This document shows positions 51,442 to 60,271 of a stretch of DNA of 64,000 nucleotides, one piece after another. The notes beneath the pieces were generated by a model. It had not been told where the DNA came from. It saw nothing but the letters and a program-made list of their open reading frames with translations, and searched no databases. The DNA is taken from positions 16,850 to 80,849 of the forward strand of contig CAZKMA010000014.1 of the NCBI GenBank assembly GCA_964553615.1. Reading direction: 5' to 3'. Position 1 is the first letter of the stretch. The number at the start of each line of letters is the position of its first letter. A program made the translations under genes and the position numbers. Source of the stretch: DATKUC01 sp964553615 (GTDB lineage: Bacteria > Spirochaetota > Spirochaetia > DSM-27196 > DATKUC01).

Positions 51442-53100
51442 TTATCCGGCAATAACCACCCGATTCCGGCCAAACTCCTTCGCCTTGTACAGTGCGTCGT
51501 CGGAAGCCTTTCCAAGCTTCGCAGCAGTCCCGAACTCAGGATATCCCGCCAGACCGCAACTGAAGGAGACATAGAAATCTTTCAAATTGGCTGTGTGACG
51601 TATCCGGGCGAAGCTCTCGCGGATCTCGTTCAGAATCCGCTCAGCGTGCTCGGTAGTGGTGTTGAAGAACACGATCCCGAACTCCTCTCCGCCATACCGC
51701 CCGATGATATCCGTCTTCCGCAGCCGATCCTGCAGCATCCGGGCAAGACTTTTCAGGACACGGTCTCCCGTCAGATGGCCAAATGAATCGTTCACATGCT
51801 TGAAGTTGTCGATATCGATCATGGCAAAACAGAGATCGTTTCCAATTCGTTCGGACCGCCTGATCTCGTTGTTCAATCCTTCGATGAGGTGGGAATGATT
51901 CAAGAGACCGGTCAGAGAATCTCGCTCCATGAAGTACCGTATGTCGCGTGTCCGTTGCGCGCGCATCTCGATGGAAGCTACGAGATGTTCGGGCTTGACC
52001 GGTTTGGTCAGAAACTCATCCCCCCCCGCTCGAATTGCATCGATCTGTACATCCGGATCCTGTTCTACCGACAGGAAAACTATCGGAATACCGATGAAGG
52101 CTTCCTGCTGACGAATGAGCTGCGCGAGCTCTCGTCCGTCACATCCTTTCATGTACAGATCGACCAGGACGATCTCGGGTTTTGACTCAACGAGCACTCT
52201 GAAGACATTTCGCGGATCGGTGGCAACCGACGTGATCATGCCCGCACTCTGGAGAATCAGCGCATTCAACGAGACCTGCTCCACATCGTCGTCAATAATC
52301 ATGACATGAAACGGCGTGTGTTCCCGTTCCGCCGTCGTCTTGTCAATGCTGTCTACCAGTCGTGGTATCTCCACCGGGGTGGCGAAAAACGCGCTTCCTC
52401 CGAGGCGAACTCCAAACAGGCGCGAATCAAAATCGTCGGAGTCAGATAGCAGCACGACGAGGAGATGTTGCGGATCTTCTGTTCGCAATTTGGCAAGCTC
52501 ATCCCGTTTCTGCGGATGTTCCTTCAGAAAGCGAATATCCGCAATAATGATGAGAAATTCGTGGTCCTCCCGAAGAGCCAGCGCGTCCCGGTATCTGTCT
52601 ACGCGCCGCGTCGGAAAACCGAAGAATCCAATCTGGCGGGCGAAATCGTCTGAAATGTAGGTGTCATCTGATCCGAAAAGAACGATCCGTGTTTCATGTT
52701 CGATGGCGACCCGCATGCGTTCCTCATCACTCACTGCTCCACTGGCCTCCGCAGTCGGTTTAGTTGCGCCCGCGCATTCGCGCTCGAGCCCGGCTATGTA
52801 CTCTTTCAGCTTCTGGCGATGCGCTGGAAGCAGATCCATCTTCAGTGCAATAAGCTCGTCGAGATAGAGCTCCATCTCTTTCGCCAGCCCGGACAGCGAA
52901 CCGTAGCCGAAAGAGGCGCCGGATCCTGCGAGCTTGTGAGCATGGTTCCTGAGGATAAGGGTCTCCTCTGAATCGGACTTTCTCCCCTTCGCCTGAACAA
53001 AGGCCAGACGGAGTGCCCCGATACGTTCGGGCAGAGATTCGGCAAATCTCTGTGCAAGAAGGTCCAGCTTCGCTCGTACACGGTCCGACATCGTTCCCAT
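51442..53100 (-). CDS. Hpt-receiver-GGDEF diguanylate cyclase
   Basis: A 552-residue signalling protein. An N-terminal Hpt domain has the phospho-acceptor His55 in AHKLAGSGASFG. About 135-255 is a degenerate receiver without the conserved Lys. About 265-385 is a full receiver (VMIIDDDVEQ, VLVDLYMKG, LTKPVKPE). The GGDEF domain (~395-550) has RYGGEEFGI and RKTD five residues before it, the c-di-GMP inhibitory site. It should make c-di-GMP, opposing the HD-GYP protein at 16664. The start is either ATG 53100 or 53091; the ribosome site is weak (GGTGG). Confidence 0.9.
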   Translation of the reverse strand: MGTMSDRVRAKLDLLAQRFAESLPERIGALRLAFVQAKGRKSDSEETLILRNHAHKLAGSGASFGYGSLSGLAKEMELYLDELIALKMDLLPAHRQKLKEYIAGLERECAGATKPTAEASGAVSDEERMRVAIEHETRIVLFGSDDTYISDDFARQIGFFGFPTRRVDRYRDALALREDHEFLIIIADIRFLKEHPQKRDELAKLRTEDPQHLLVVLLSDSDDFDSRLFGVRLGGSAFFATPVEIPRLVDSIDKTTAEREHTPFHVMIIDDDVEQVSLNALILQSAGMITSVATDPRNVFRVLVESKPEIVLVDLYMKGCDGRELAQLIRQQEAFIGIPIVFLSVEQDPDVQIDAIRAGGDEFLTKPVKPEHLVASIEMRAQRTRDIRYFMERDSLTGLLNHSHLIEGLNNEIRRSERIGNDLCFAMIDIDNFKHVNDSFGHLTGDRVLKSLARMLQDRLRKTDIIGRYGGEEFGIVFFNTTTEHAERILNEIRESFARIRHTANLKDFYVSFSCGLAGYPEFGTAAKLGKASDDALYKAKEFGRNRVVIAG

Positions 53101-53241
53101 GGCACCACCCGCTCATCTTGCAACGTTCTCGCCTATACAACTCGCCTACAACTCGCGTAACACTATAGGGGAATATGCGTCGATAGGCAAGGATAGGCCC
53201 AATTCGGTTCCCTGCCTCTTTCCGCACACAAGGTTTTCCCG

Positions 53242-53247
53242 TATCAT
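53242..53247 (+). promoter_or_regulatory. -10 box of pyrK
   Basis: TATCAT, ending 8 bases before ATG 53256. The -35 17 bases upstream (TTTCCG) is poor. No Shine-Dalgarno lies between, in line with a leaderless pyrK message. Confidence 0.35.
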
Positions 53248-53255
53248 TGGGCCCG

Positions 53256-54032
53256 ATGGAACATCATCGTGCGCTCGTTCTGAGCAATCAACAGATTGCG
53301 AGGGACTACTACGAACTGATATTTGCATGGCCCGAGCAACTTCCACCTCCCGATCCGGGACAATTTCTGACCGTCAGAGTATCGGAAACGGCTATTCCCC
53401 TTCTGCGCCGCCCATTTGCAATTTCGCGCTACGACGCGAGGAAGCAGGAGGCAGGCTTCATATTCCAGAAGCGCGGTCTCGGCACGTCCATCCTGGCATC
53501 GGTCGCGACCGGGGAAACCGTGGATATGCTCGTTCCGCTCGGCAATCGGTTCCCCGTGCCGCCGGACGGCAAACGCCCCGTACTGGTTGCCGGCGGTGTT
53601 GGCATGGGTCCGATCTTCTACTTCGCCGATGCACTGCGGGAGACATCGGCGAATCCGCTGCTCATCCTGGGCGCGCGGAACGTCTCCTATGTTCCCCCCC
53701 TGGGTATCATTGACCGTGTTGATACGGTTATCTGTACCGATGATGGGTCCCGTGGCTTTCCCGGAACCGTCGTTGACTATCTTCGTGAACACCATCCTCC
53801 GATAGACGACGAGGTTGAATTGTACGGATGTGGACCCGATCCAATGCTGAAAGCACTGAGTACCTTCGCCGAGGAGCGCAGATGTTCCCTCTGGGTCTCC
53901 CTTGAACAGACCATGGGATGCGCGGTTGGTGCGTGCATGGGCTGTGCGATACGGGTTACCGGTCCGGCGCAGTACGCGCGAGTGTGTACCGAGGGTCCCG
54001 TCTTCAACGCTCAGGAGGTCATCTGGGAATGA
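53256..54032 (+). CDS. pyrK: Dihydroorotate dehydrogenase electron-transfer subunit
   Basis: A 258-residue FNR-like subunit that passes electrons from PyrD to NAD. The FAD motif is RRPFAISRYD, the NAD site is VAGGVGMGPIFYF, and the [2Fe-2S] motif CAVGACMGC-x12-C is complete (Cys in MGCAVGACMGC and ARVCTEGP). ATG at 53256 is chosen; a TTG 9 bases upstream is possible. The next gene overlaps by 4 bases. Confidence 0.93.
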   Translation: MEHHRALVLSNQQIARDYYELIFAWPEQLPPPDPGQFLTVRVSETAIPLLRRPFAISRYDARKQEAGFIFQKRGLGTSILASVATGETVDMLVPLGNRFPVPPDGKRPVLVAGGVGMGPIFYFADALRETSANPLLILGARNVSYVPPLGIIDRVDTVICTDDGSRGFPGTVVDYLREHHPPIDDEVELYGCGPDPMLKALSTFAEERRCSLWVSLEQTMGCAVGACMGCAIRVTGPAQYARVCTEGPVFNAQEVIWE

Positions 54033-54940
54033 GTGTGGACATGACGGTACGCATCGGCAACAAGAGGCTCAGCAATCCGGTCGGTGTGGCGTCGGGAACC
54101 TTCGGCTATGGGAGCGAATACGAACAACTCATCGATGTGGATGCAATCGGCGCCCTCTATACGAAGGCGGTTACGCTGGAAACGCGGCTCGGAAACGCAA
54201 TTCCACGCATCATAGAGACCCCCGCAGGAATGCTCAACTCGATCGGTCTGGCAAACGTGGGATCCCGCCGCTTCGTTACCGAGAAGTACCCGTACCTGGT
54301 CGAACGCCGCTGTGCGGTTATCATCAATGTTGCCGGAAGCGAACAGGACGACTACTGCGAAACCCTCGAGTACCTCGAGGAACATGCGCCGCTGTGGGGG
54401 TACGAGATCAACGTATCCTGCCCGAATGTCAAGCACGGCGGCATGTCCATCGGGTCAGATGCGCATCAGGTCGAAAGCCTGACGGCTGCCCTGCGGAAAC
54501 TCACAGAGCGACCTCTCATAGTAAAACTGTCGCCAAATGTCACCGACATCGCAGAAATTGCGAAGGCGGCGCAGGCGGGCGGCGCGGACGCAGTGACCTG
54601 CATCAACACAGTGGTTGGGATGATGATCGACACCAAACGGAAGGCGTCGGTACTCCCAGGCGGAACCGGCGGGCTCTCGGGCCCGGCGATTTTTCCTATC
54701 GGCCTTGCTGCGGTCTACCGGACAGCACGGGCGGTGACGATACCAGTCATCGGCCTTGGCGGAATCATGGAACCTGACCACGCCGTACAGTATCTGCTCG
54801 CGGGAGCATCCGCCGTTCAGATCGGTACTGCGAACTTTGTGGATCCGGAAGTAACAGGCCGCGTCATGGCCGGCATCAGCGAGTTTGCGGAAGCCGAAGG
54901 ACTCAAGTCAGTCTCCGATTTCCATCGGTTCATTCCGTAG
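54029..54940 (+). CDS. pyrD: Dihydroorotate dehydrogenase, class 1B catalytic subunit
   Basis: A 303-residue FMN barrel making orotate for pyrimidine synthesis. NVSCPNVKHGG carries the catalytic Cys, and the FMN phosphate motifs are GGTGGLSGPAI and GLGGI. It works with PyrK and NAD, which suits an anaerobic or facultative cell. AGGAGG lies 10 bases before the ATG. The 3' end overlaps queG by 11 bases. No other pyr genes are adjacent. Confidence 0.96.
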   Translation: MSVDMTVRIGNKRLSNPVGVASGTFGYGSEYEQLIDVDAIGALYTKAVTLETRLGNAIPRIIETPAGMLNSIGLANVGSRRFVTEKYPYLVERRCAVIINVAGSEQDDYCETLEYLEEHAPLWGYEINVSCPNVKHGGMSIGSDAHQVESLTAALRKLTERPLIVKLSPNVTDIAEIAKAAQAGGADAVTCINTVVGMMIDTKRKASVLPGGTGGLSGPAIFPIGLAAVYRTARAVTIPVIGLGGIMEPDHAVQYLLAGASAVQIGTANFVDPEVTGRVMAGISEFAEAEGLKSVSDFHRFIP

Positions 54941-56027
54941 AGGGACCGTCTTCCCGGACCTTACCCGTGCCTGCCTTAAGCCGACCCACCGCCCACCGGG
55001 CGTGCTCGGCAATAAGCTCATCCTGGGAACCTGCAAGCTGCTCCAGACGCGGCAGCAACTCGATCGCCTTGATATTTGCGGCAACGACGCAGGCGTTGCG
55101 AATAAGCCCTCGCCTGCCCGCGCGCGCAACCGGAGACCCGGCAAAGCGTGCGGTGAAAGCCTCATCGGACTCGATTGCAAGAATCTGTGAAAGTTGCAGC
55201 TCAGGTCCAGCGCGATGGGCAAGGAAATCTTCCTGCGATGTCACCCCTGCGCGAATGTTGAGCGGACAGACCTCCTGGCACAGATCGCATCCGAAAATCC
55301 AGTCGCCCATCGAAGGGCGCAGTTCCACCGGAATTGGCCCCTTGTTTTCGATGGTCAGGTAGGAAATGCACTTCGATGCATCTATGCGGTACGGGCTTTC
55401 CAGCGCCCCGGTTGGACAAACCGCAATGCATCGGGTGCAGCCCGAAGGACAGGATCCGTGTTTTTTTCCGGAAGCGCCGCTGGCAGGGAAATCACGGGTG
55501 GCAAGAATTTCTCCGATCAGGAACCAGGACCCCAGGCTGCTGGATATGGAAAGTGTGTTTCTGCCGGTAAACGCGATTCCCGCCCGCTCAGCGAAAAAGC
55601 GTTCGGCAAGCGGGGTCGCGTCGGTAAATGCACGGAACGAGTCCTGCGGGTACTGTTCTCGCAGCCTGCGAAGGAGCTTCTTCAGTTTTTTTCCGAGCAG
55701 ACGGTGATAATCACGTCCCCATGCGTAGCGGGCAACACGGCCGGATGAGGTCCCGGAAGTCACCGCATCCTGATAGTAGTTGATTCCGACCACGATCACC
55801 GATCGACACTCCGTCAGAATACGCTCCGGGCGATATTTCATCGACTCGTGGCGCTCGAGATACCCCATCTCGCCGTGATATCCTGCGGCAATCCAGTCGC
55901 GGTACTCGCGTTCCTCAGTCTCAGCTGGGGGACAATCAGCCACGCCAACAACATCAAACCCCAGTCCAGACGAAAGTTCCTGGAGCTCCGACGGAACCGG
56001 CGGGACGTACGGATTGCGCGCAATCAT
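54930..56027 (-). CDS. queG: Epoxyqueuosine reductase
   Basis: A 365-residue cobalamin-dependent enzyme for the last step of queuosine tRNA synthesis. Two [4Fe-4S] clusters are marked by CPSGCTRCIAVCPTGAL and CDLCQEVCPLN. A C-terminal HEAT-like repeat (ANIKAIELLPRLEQLAGSQ) binds tRNA. ATG at 56027 overlaps the nth stop (ATGA). An N-terminal extension in the open frame is unrelated. The B12 requirement links it to nrdJ and the photosensor. Confidence 0.95.
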   Translation of the reverse strand: MIARNPYVPPVPSELQELSSGLGFDVVGVADCPPAETEEREYRDWIAAGYHGEMGYLERHESMKYRPERILTECRSVIVVGINYYQDAVTSGTSSGRVARYAWGRDYHRLLGKKLKKLLRRLREQYPQDSFRAFTDATPLAERFFAERAGIAFTGRNTLSISSSLGSWFLIGEILATRDFPASGASGKKHGSCPSGCTRCIAVCPTGALESPYRIDASKCISYLTIENKGPIPVELRPSMGDWIFGCDLCQEVCPLNIRAGVTSQEDFLAHRAGPELQLSQILAIESDEAFTARFAGSPVARAGRRGLIRNACVVAANIKAIELLPRLEQLAGSQDELIAEHARWAVGRLKAGTGKVREDGPSTE

Positions 56028-56683
56028 TCCGCGTCCCCGGGCTCCGGCGCCTCGGTCTTCTGAGGGTAGTCGCACAGACGGCGAACCACGCAGCGAAAAC
56101 ACTCGGGTCGACGAGCCTTGCAACAGTATCGACCGTGATAGTTGACGGTCATTGAAAATGAGGTGCGGGAATCCGGCGGAAGGAAGGCTGCCACATCCCG
56201 TTCTATGCGCTCCGGATCAGTCTGCCCGGTCAATCCAAGCCTCCGCGTAACCCGGGAGAAATGTGTATCCACTATGATCCCGGGCTTTTCGAATACATGG
56301 CTCAGCAAGACGTTCGCCGACTTTCGCCCGACCCCCGGAATCCGCACAAGCTTTTCTATTGTATCAGGGAGCACGCCACCGTATTCGTGAGCCACGACAT
56401 GCGCCGCCGCGCGAATGTTCCGAGCCTTGGTGCGGAAGAAACCGACCGAGTGGACCAGCTGCTCGACATCCTCAGGCACTGCCGCGGCAAGCTCCTCAGG
56501 ACCAGGATACCGGCGAAAGAGCTCGGGGGTAATCCGGTTGACCTGCGCGTCTGTGGTCTGCGCAGAAAGAATTACCGATACAAGAAGCTCGAACGGGTTA
56601 CGATAGTGGAGAAGTGGCGCAGCATTGGGGTACTCATCCTTCAGTGAATCCAGGATCTCGAGCGCGCGCATCGTTCGATTCAT
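56024..56683 (-). CDS. nth: Endonuclease III
   Basis: A 219-residue DNA glycosylase/AP lyase for oxidised pyrimidines. The HhH motif is LVRIPGVGRKSANVLL with the catalytic Lys, and the catalytic Asp is in IVDTHFSRV. The [4Fe-4S] loop C-x6-C-x2-C-x5-C (CKARRPECFRC ... C) is complete. Its stop overlaps the queG start. Confidence 0.95.
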   Translation of the reverse strand: MNRTMRALEILDSLKDEYPNAAPLLHYRNPFELLVSVILSAQTTDAQVNRITPELFRRYPGPEELAAAVPEDVEQLVHSVGFFRTKARNIRAAAHVVAHEYGGVLPDTIEKLVRIPGVGRKSANVLLSHVFEKPGIIVDTHFSRVTRRLGLTGQTDPERIERDVAAFLPPDSRTSFSMTVNYHGRYCCKARRPECFRCVVRRLCDYPQKTEAPEPGDAE

Positions 56684-56743
56684 GACAAAACCATGCAGGT
56701 ACCGTTACCGGATGTCAAGACGGGGACAGATCGCCGCGCAACC

Positions 56744-56773
56744 TTGACCTCGCCTCTGCAAAACCTATATACT
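56744..56773 (+). promoter_or_regulatory. Promoter of the tRNA-Pro gene
   Basis: TTGACC (56744-56749), 18 bases, TATACT (56768-56773). The leader contains a CCCCGG (56781-56786)/CCGGGG (56804-56809) hairpin, which RNase P would remove. Confidence 0.6.
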
Positions 56774-56820
56774 TCGGACGCCCCGGAGAAACGCAGTGCG
56801 GTGCCGGGGAAATCAAACAT

Positions 56821-56893
56821 CGGGATGTAGCCTAGGGGCTAAGGCGCCTGCTTTGGGAGCAGGAGATCGGAGGTTCAAATCCTCTCATCCCGA
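56821..56893 (+). tRNA. tRNA-Pro (anticodon TGG)
   Basis: 73 bases without encoded CCA. Acceptor stem CGGGATG/CATCCCG, D stem GCCT/AGGC, anticodon stem CCTGC/GCAGG with loop TTTGGGA, T arm GGAGG-TTCAAAT-CCTCT (one wobble pair), discriminator A. Confidence 0.95.
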
Positions 56894-56896
56894 CTC

Positions 56897-56958
56897 TGCC
56901 GCGGGCTACCGTAAAAGGTGGCGATGGTCTTCCGTCACTGGAGGACCCCGCCGCGGCA
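56897..56958. other. Structured spacer between tRNA-Pro and tRNA-Arg
   Basis: TGCCGCGG (56897-56904) pairs with CCGCGGCA (56951-56958), enclosing an inner hairpin GGTCTTCC (56926-56933)/GGAGGACC (56940-56947). It may be a processing structure or a small RNA; no T run follows, so it is not a standard terminator. Confidence 0.5.
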
Positions 56959-56964
56959 CCTATT

Positions 56965-57038
56965 GCGTCCATAGCTCAGTTGGATAGAGCAACGGCCTTC
57001 TAAGCCGTAGGTCGCAGGTTCGAGCCCTGCTGGACGCG
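56965..57038 (+). tRNA. tRNA-Arg (anticodon TCT)
   Basis: 74 bases without CCA. Acceptor stem GCGTCCA/TGGACGC, anticodon stem ACGGC/GCCGT with loop CTTCTAA, T arm GCAGG-TTCGAGC-CCTGC, discriminator G. It follows tRNA-Pro by 71 bases, likely in one transcript. Confidence 0.95.
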
Positions 57039-57378
57039 CTAAATCATTACACAGGCACGAGATAGCGACAGGAGAAAACGGGGCAAAGGCCGTGTAGACA
57101 AGTTGTATACAGTACGATGTCTGCGCGGTACCGTTGTGAACATAGGGACTGATCTCAAAATTGGAACAACTCCTGCCCGAAAACCCCGACATGGAAGCCG
57201 CAAACAGGGGCTTCCTTGCCACCGCGCGGTGAAATTCACGGTTACCAAGTCATGGGTGCGGGCAGAGAGATGATGGAGCACCGTTTTGTATTGAAGGTGA
57301 TCCTGTTTATTGTGACTTGGATTCCCCATTGTGCGGCGCTGAGCCAATGTCTGCCTCGAGCCACTTTTTGGGCCTGCC
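57039..57378. other. Gene-free stretch of 340 bases
   Basis: No convincing coding frame. It holds a short inverted repeat, GGAAGCC (57193-57199)/GGCTTCC (57209-57215), with no T run. It lies between tRNA-Arg and the convergent chemoreceptor gene. The base composition is close to its neighbours. Confidence 0.5.
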
Positions 57379-59223
57379 TCAAGCGGTGGTCTGGAAGTTC
57401 GTCAACGACTCGTTGAGCGACTCACCAAGCCCTCCCAGGCGTTCGGCAATTCCGAGCATGTTCTGGACTGCCATGCCTATATCATTCATGCCATTCGATA
57501 TCTCAATAATATCTGAGTGGACCTCCGCCGAGACCTTTTCCACCGACTTCATTGAATTGTTAATATCCCGCGAGCTCCCATTGATGGTGGTCGAACCCTC
57601 TTTGACATTTGATGATACATTCTGAAGCACATCCATCGCGGTAAGTATCTGTTTTCCGCCTTCGCGAAGCTCGCTCATGCTGGATGAGATTTCCGCCAGA
57701 GACTCCAGGAGCTGCCGCGTCTCTTCGTGGATTTCCCGATATGCTGAGCTCATGGAATCGCCGGAGTTTCCGGCGTCTGTTATCTGCGTCACAATGGTCT
57801 GGAGTATGCTCGAGATCTGTCGAGAGTTTTCACTTGCCGCCTCAGCAAGCTTTCGAATCTCGTCCGCCACCACGGAGAACCCTTTTCCTGATTCGCCGGC
57901 ATGGGCAGCCTCTATTGCCGCATTCATTGCAAGGAGATTGGTCTGAGCGGCAATACTTTCGATCATGCCGGTTATGTCGCGTACACTGTCCACGCTCTCG
58001 TTGATTCGTGAAACTGAGTTGAGCGTTGCGCTCATCTTGTCGCCGCCGGACTCTACGGCCTGTACCAGCTGCTCCGTCGCCGCAAGGCGTTTGTCGGCTA
58101 TCGATGCAATGTTCTCGATGGACGCAATCATCTGGGTGACCGACGCAGTTGACTGCTCCACCATCGACATCTGCTCCTGAATCTGATCGTTGAGCGACCG
58201 GATGCTCCCGGAAATGGAATCTACCGCGGCGGTCGTCCGGGAAACATCGGTGTCCAGTCCGGAGATGCGATTCTTGATTGCCACTGCATTTGTATCGATT
58301 TGACGGGTAGCGGCAGAGGCACCTTCTGCCGCTACCATCAGGCTCGCTTTCATCTGAACGTTTTCAGTCGATACCTGTTGAGCGTTCTGAATGGAGTCGC
58401 GGAGGGTCGCTGTGAAGCGATTGAGATTGCGGGACAGACTGCCCAGCTCATCTTTCGAAAGCTCTGCGAACTGCACAGTAAGGTTGCCTTCGCCCAGGTA
58501 AGCAATACTGCTCTCGATTGTTCTGATAGACTTCGCGATGGTATACACCAGGAAGAGCGCCACTGCAAAGGTCAGCAGGATGAGCGCAAAGGCCGCAACG
58601 AGCGTGATCCGATTGCTCCGGGTCTGAATAACGTTTATATCAGCCGCAATGGTATTGCTCTGTCGCATGATTGTCATTGCGGACATTACCAGACTGTTGG
58701 ACAGCGAATCGATACCGGCAAGGAGTTGCTCATAGTCGCCGAGGACGGCGTTGGGTCTACCGCCGTTAAGAGCTCCGCTTTTTGAAACCAGATCAAACAC
58801 CCGGTAACTTCCTGCTTCGAAGTTCTCCTGGTTCGCGTCGGTCTGTATGGCTCTTACTGCGCCCATGAACCTGGATACAGCCGTCTCGTGGTTTGCTTCC
58901 AGCTTGTGGATGGTGTCAAGAGCGTCCTTGATTGACCGCGAGAGTTTCGGCAGCAGCGTAACGTTGTTGAGCGCGACAAACGCCTTCCTGGTTGCAACAG
59001 TGCTCTTTTGAAAGCTCGAAAGGTCCCGGGAGAAGGCCGTCGTCGTAAGGCGGTTCAGATCAATGGTTTCGGTCTGAAGTGCCATTTGGAGGTTCATGAG
59101 ATCTCCCTGTTCGGTTCGAATTCGCGCAATTGGAGCTCGACTCGCCAGGTAGGCGCCCGCAACAATCACGAAAACCACTATCGAAAACGTCACTGCAGCA
59201 AGCAGCTTGTTCCGAATCGACAT
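57379..59223 (-). CDS. Methyl-accepting chemotaxis protein
   Basis: A 614-residue transmembrane chemoreceptor. TM1 is ~8-28, a helical ligand-binding domain spans ~30-205, TM2 is ~208-232 (LVAAFALILLTFAVALFLV), and a HAMP domain follows (~233-285). The signalling tip AAQTNLLAMNAAIEAAHAG is intact. No pentapeptide tether for CheR is visible at the C-terminus. It should signal through a CheA/CheW pair encoded elsewhere and CheY (36443). GAGGGATAATA precedes the ATG. Confidence 0.94.
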   Translation of the reverse strand: MSIRNKLLAAVTFSIVVFVIVAGAYLASRAPIARIRTEQGDLMNLQMALQTETIDLNRLTTTAFSRDLSSFQKSTVATRKAFVALNNVTLLPKLSRSIKDALDTIHKLEANHETAVSRFMGAVRAIQTDANQENFEAGSYRVFDLVSKSGALNGGRPNAVLGDYEQLLAGIDSLSNSLVMSAMTIMRQSNTIAADINVIQTRSNRITLVAAFALILLTFAVALFLVYTIAKSIRTIESSIAYLGEGNLTVQFAELSKDELGSLSRNLNRFTATLRDSIQNAQQVSTENVQMKASLMVAAEGASAATRQIDTNAVAIKNRISGLDTDVSRTTAAVDSISGSIRSLNDQIQEQMSMVEQSTASVTQMIASIENIASIADKRLAATEQLVQAVESGGDKMSATLNSVSRINESVDSVRDITGMIESIAAQTNLLAMNAAIEAAHAGESGKGFSVVADEIRKLAEAASENSRQISSILQTIVTQITDAGNSGDSMSSAYREIHEETRQLLESLAEISSSMSELREGGKQILTAMDVLQNVSSNVKEGSTTINGSSRDINNSMKSVEKVSAEVHSDIIEISNGMNDIGMAVQNMLGIAERLGGLGESLNESLTNFQTTA

Positions 59224-59518
59224 GATTATTATCCCTCAAGGAGTTTGCAGGATGCAAAGTCCTTCCGACGTCCTGTGGGCGGGAGAAGACGTCATCATTG
59301 GTGTTGTGGTGGGCTCCTCATAATGCATCAGATTTGTAATATACTAATTCTATCGGGATCAAGTCAGTCCCGAATTTTGATGTTTTTTCGCTGGTAATAC
59401 CATCCAGCACAATGCGGATAAGACGGTCCCAATAATCCCAGTCATGTGCACCAGATCTTCGCGGTAGTCGATTTCCACACCTTCGCGATCCTCATCGGTC
59501 GCCGTCAACGACCCGGAA

Positions 59519-59824
59519 CCGAATCAGAAGCGAATCATCGGGCTTCTCATTCCCGTGCCGTCTGTGGTGTCGATCACCCTCGGCAGTCTCCTCTCATTTT
59601 CCAGCTACGCAGCCGAGGGGGTCATTGTCGCCCTGATGTATGGAGCGATTTACATTCGGCGCTTCGGTCCGCGCTGGTTCGCCTTCGGCATGGTTTCTTT
59701 CGTTTCCTACCTTTTTGCGATGTTTCTGCACGCAAAGCCGGCGCTGCACAACCTGCCTCTCGTGTTGGGTGCACGGGCACGGAAAATCCTCCATGCAATC
59801 CGCGCCGACATAACCAATTCTGAC
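59519..59824 (+). pseudogene. Remnant of a FUSC-like membrane protein
   Basis: In one frame this encodes about 100 residues: PNQKRIIGLLIP, a membrane helix, then YIRRFGPRWFAFGMVSFVSY and HNLPLVLG. This pattern recalls the N-terminal part of FUSC-type transporters, which are several times longer. There is no ATG (a GTG at 59555 at best), a stop precedes it at 59465, and the frame beyond ~59825 loses protein-like character. I read it as a decayed fragment; a short real gene is less likely. Confidence 0.33.
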
Positions 59825-59869
59825 CGGCGGAATCGTCCTATCATATGGCGCGCCGCCAGCTCGTGCGGC

Positions 59870-60199
59870 TCAACGAGCTTGTTCACTGCCGCCCGCCGGA
59901 GGCCGACCGGGCTGCGGGTGCTTCTGCGCCTGCGGTACGAAACCCATCTCCTTGCCCGTCCCAGTCGATTTCAGGAGACCGAAGGTGCCGGGAAACGATG
60001 TGTCCGTGTGGACAGCGAAATATACACTCTGATACGGCACTGTCAGTATAGGATTGAATACTTTCCGCTTCTGGCCTGTTACAAACACAGGGTGGTGGAA
60101 TCCGAACTTTTCCGTAATTTTTTTAAGTGCGGATTCGATACCCATGGGGGTCTTGAGGCTGCCACCGCCGGGCTCGAGCACAGCCAACCGCCACACCAA
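59870..60199 (-). CDS. Unassigned small open frame
   Basis: A 109-residue frame starting at a GTG, divergent from the photosensor gene. It contains GIESALKKITEKFGFHHPVF and LTVPYQSVYFAVHTDTSF, which look protein-like, and ends in a Pro/Gly-rich tail. No ribosome site and no recognised family. It could be a small gene, or a fragment like the FUSC remnant next to it; local GC is lower than average. Confidence 0.3.
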   Translation of the reverse strand: MVWRLAVLEPGGGSLKTPMGIESALKKITEKFGFHHPVFVTGQKRKVFNPILTVPYQSVYFAVHTDTSFPGTFGLLKSTGTGKEMGFVPQAQKHPQPGRPPAGGSEQAR

Positions 60200-60235
60200 C
60201 TGCGGGGCGAATCATCACTGAACTACAAATTCAGT

Positions 60236-60264
60236 TTACGACTGCCGGGAGTTTCCATTATAAT
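60236..60264 (+). promoter_or_regulatory. Promoter of the photosensor-kinase operon
   Basis: TTACGA (60236-60241), 17 bases, a perfect TATAAT (60259-60264). It ends 7 bases before ATG 60272 and overlaps an alternative ATG at 60263, which makes 60272 the likely start on a leaderless message. Confidence 0.6.
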
Positions 60265-60271
60265 GCGACCC

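Noticed and set aside
59340..59390. Sigma-28-like motif (CCCGATAG) upstream of the chemoreceptor
   Set aside because: No TAAA-like -35 at the right distance; the spacing fits neither the E. coli nor other flagellar promoters.
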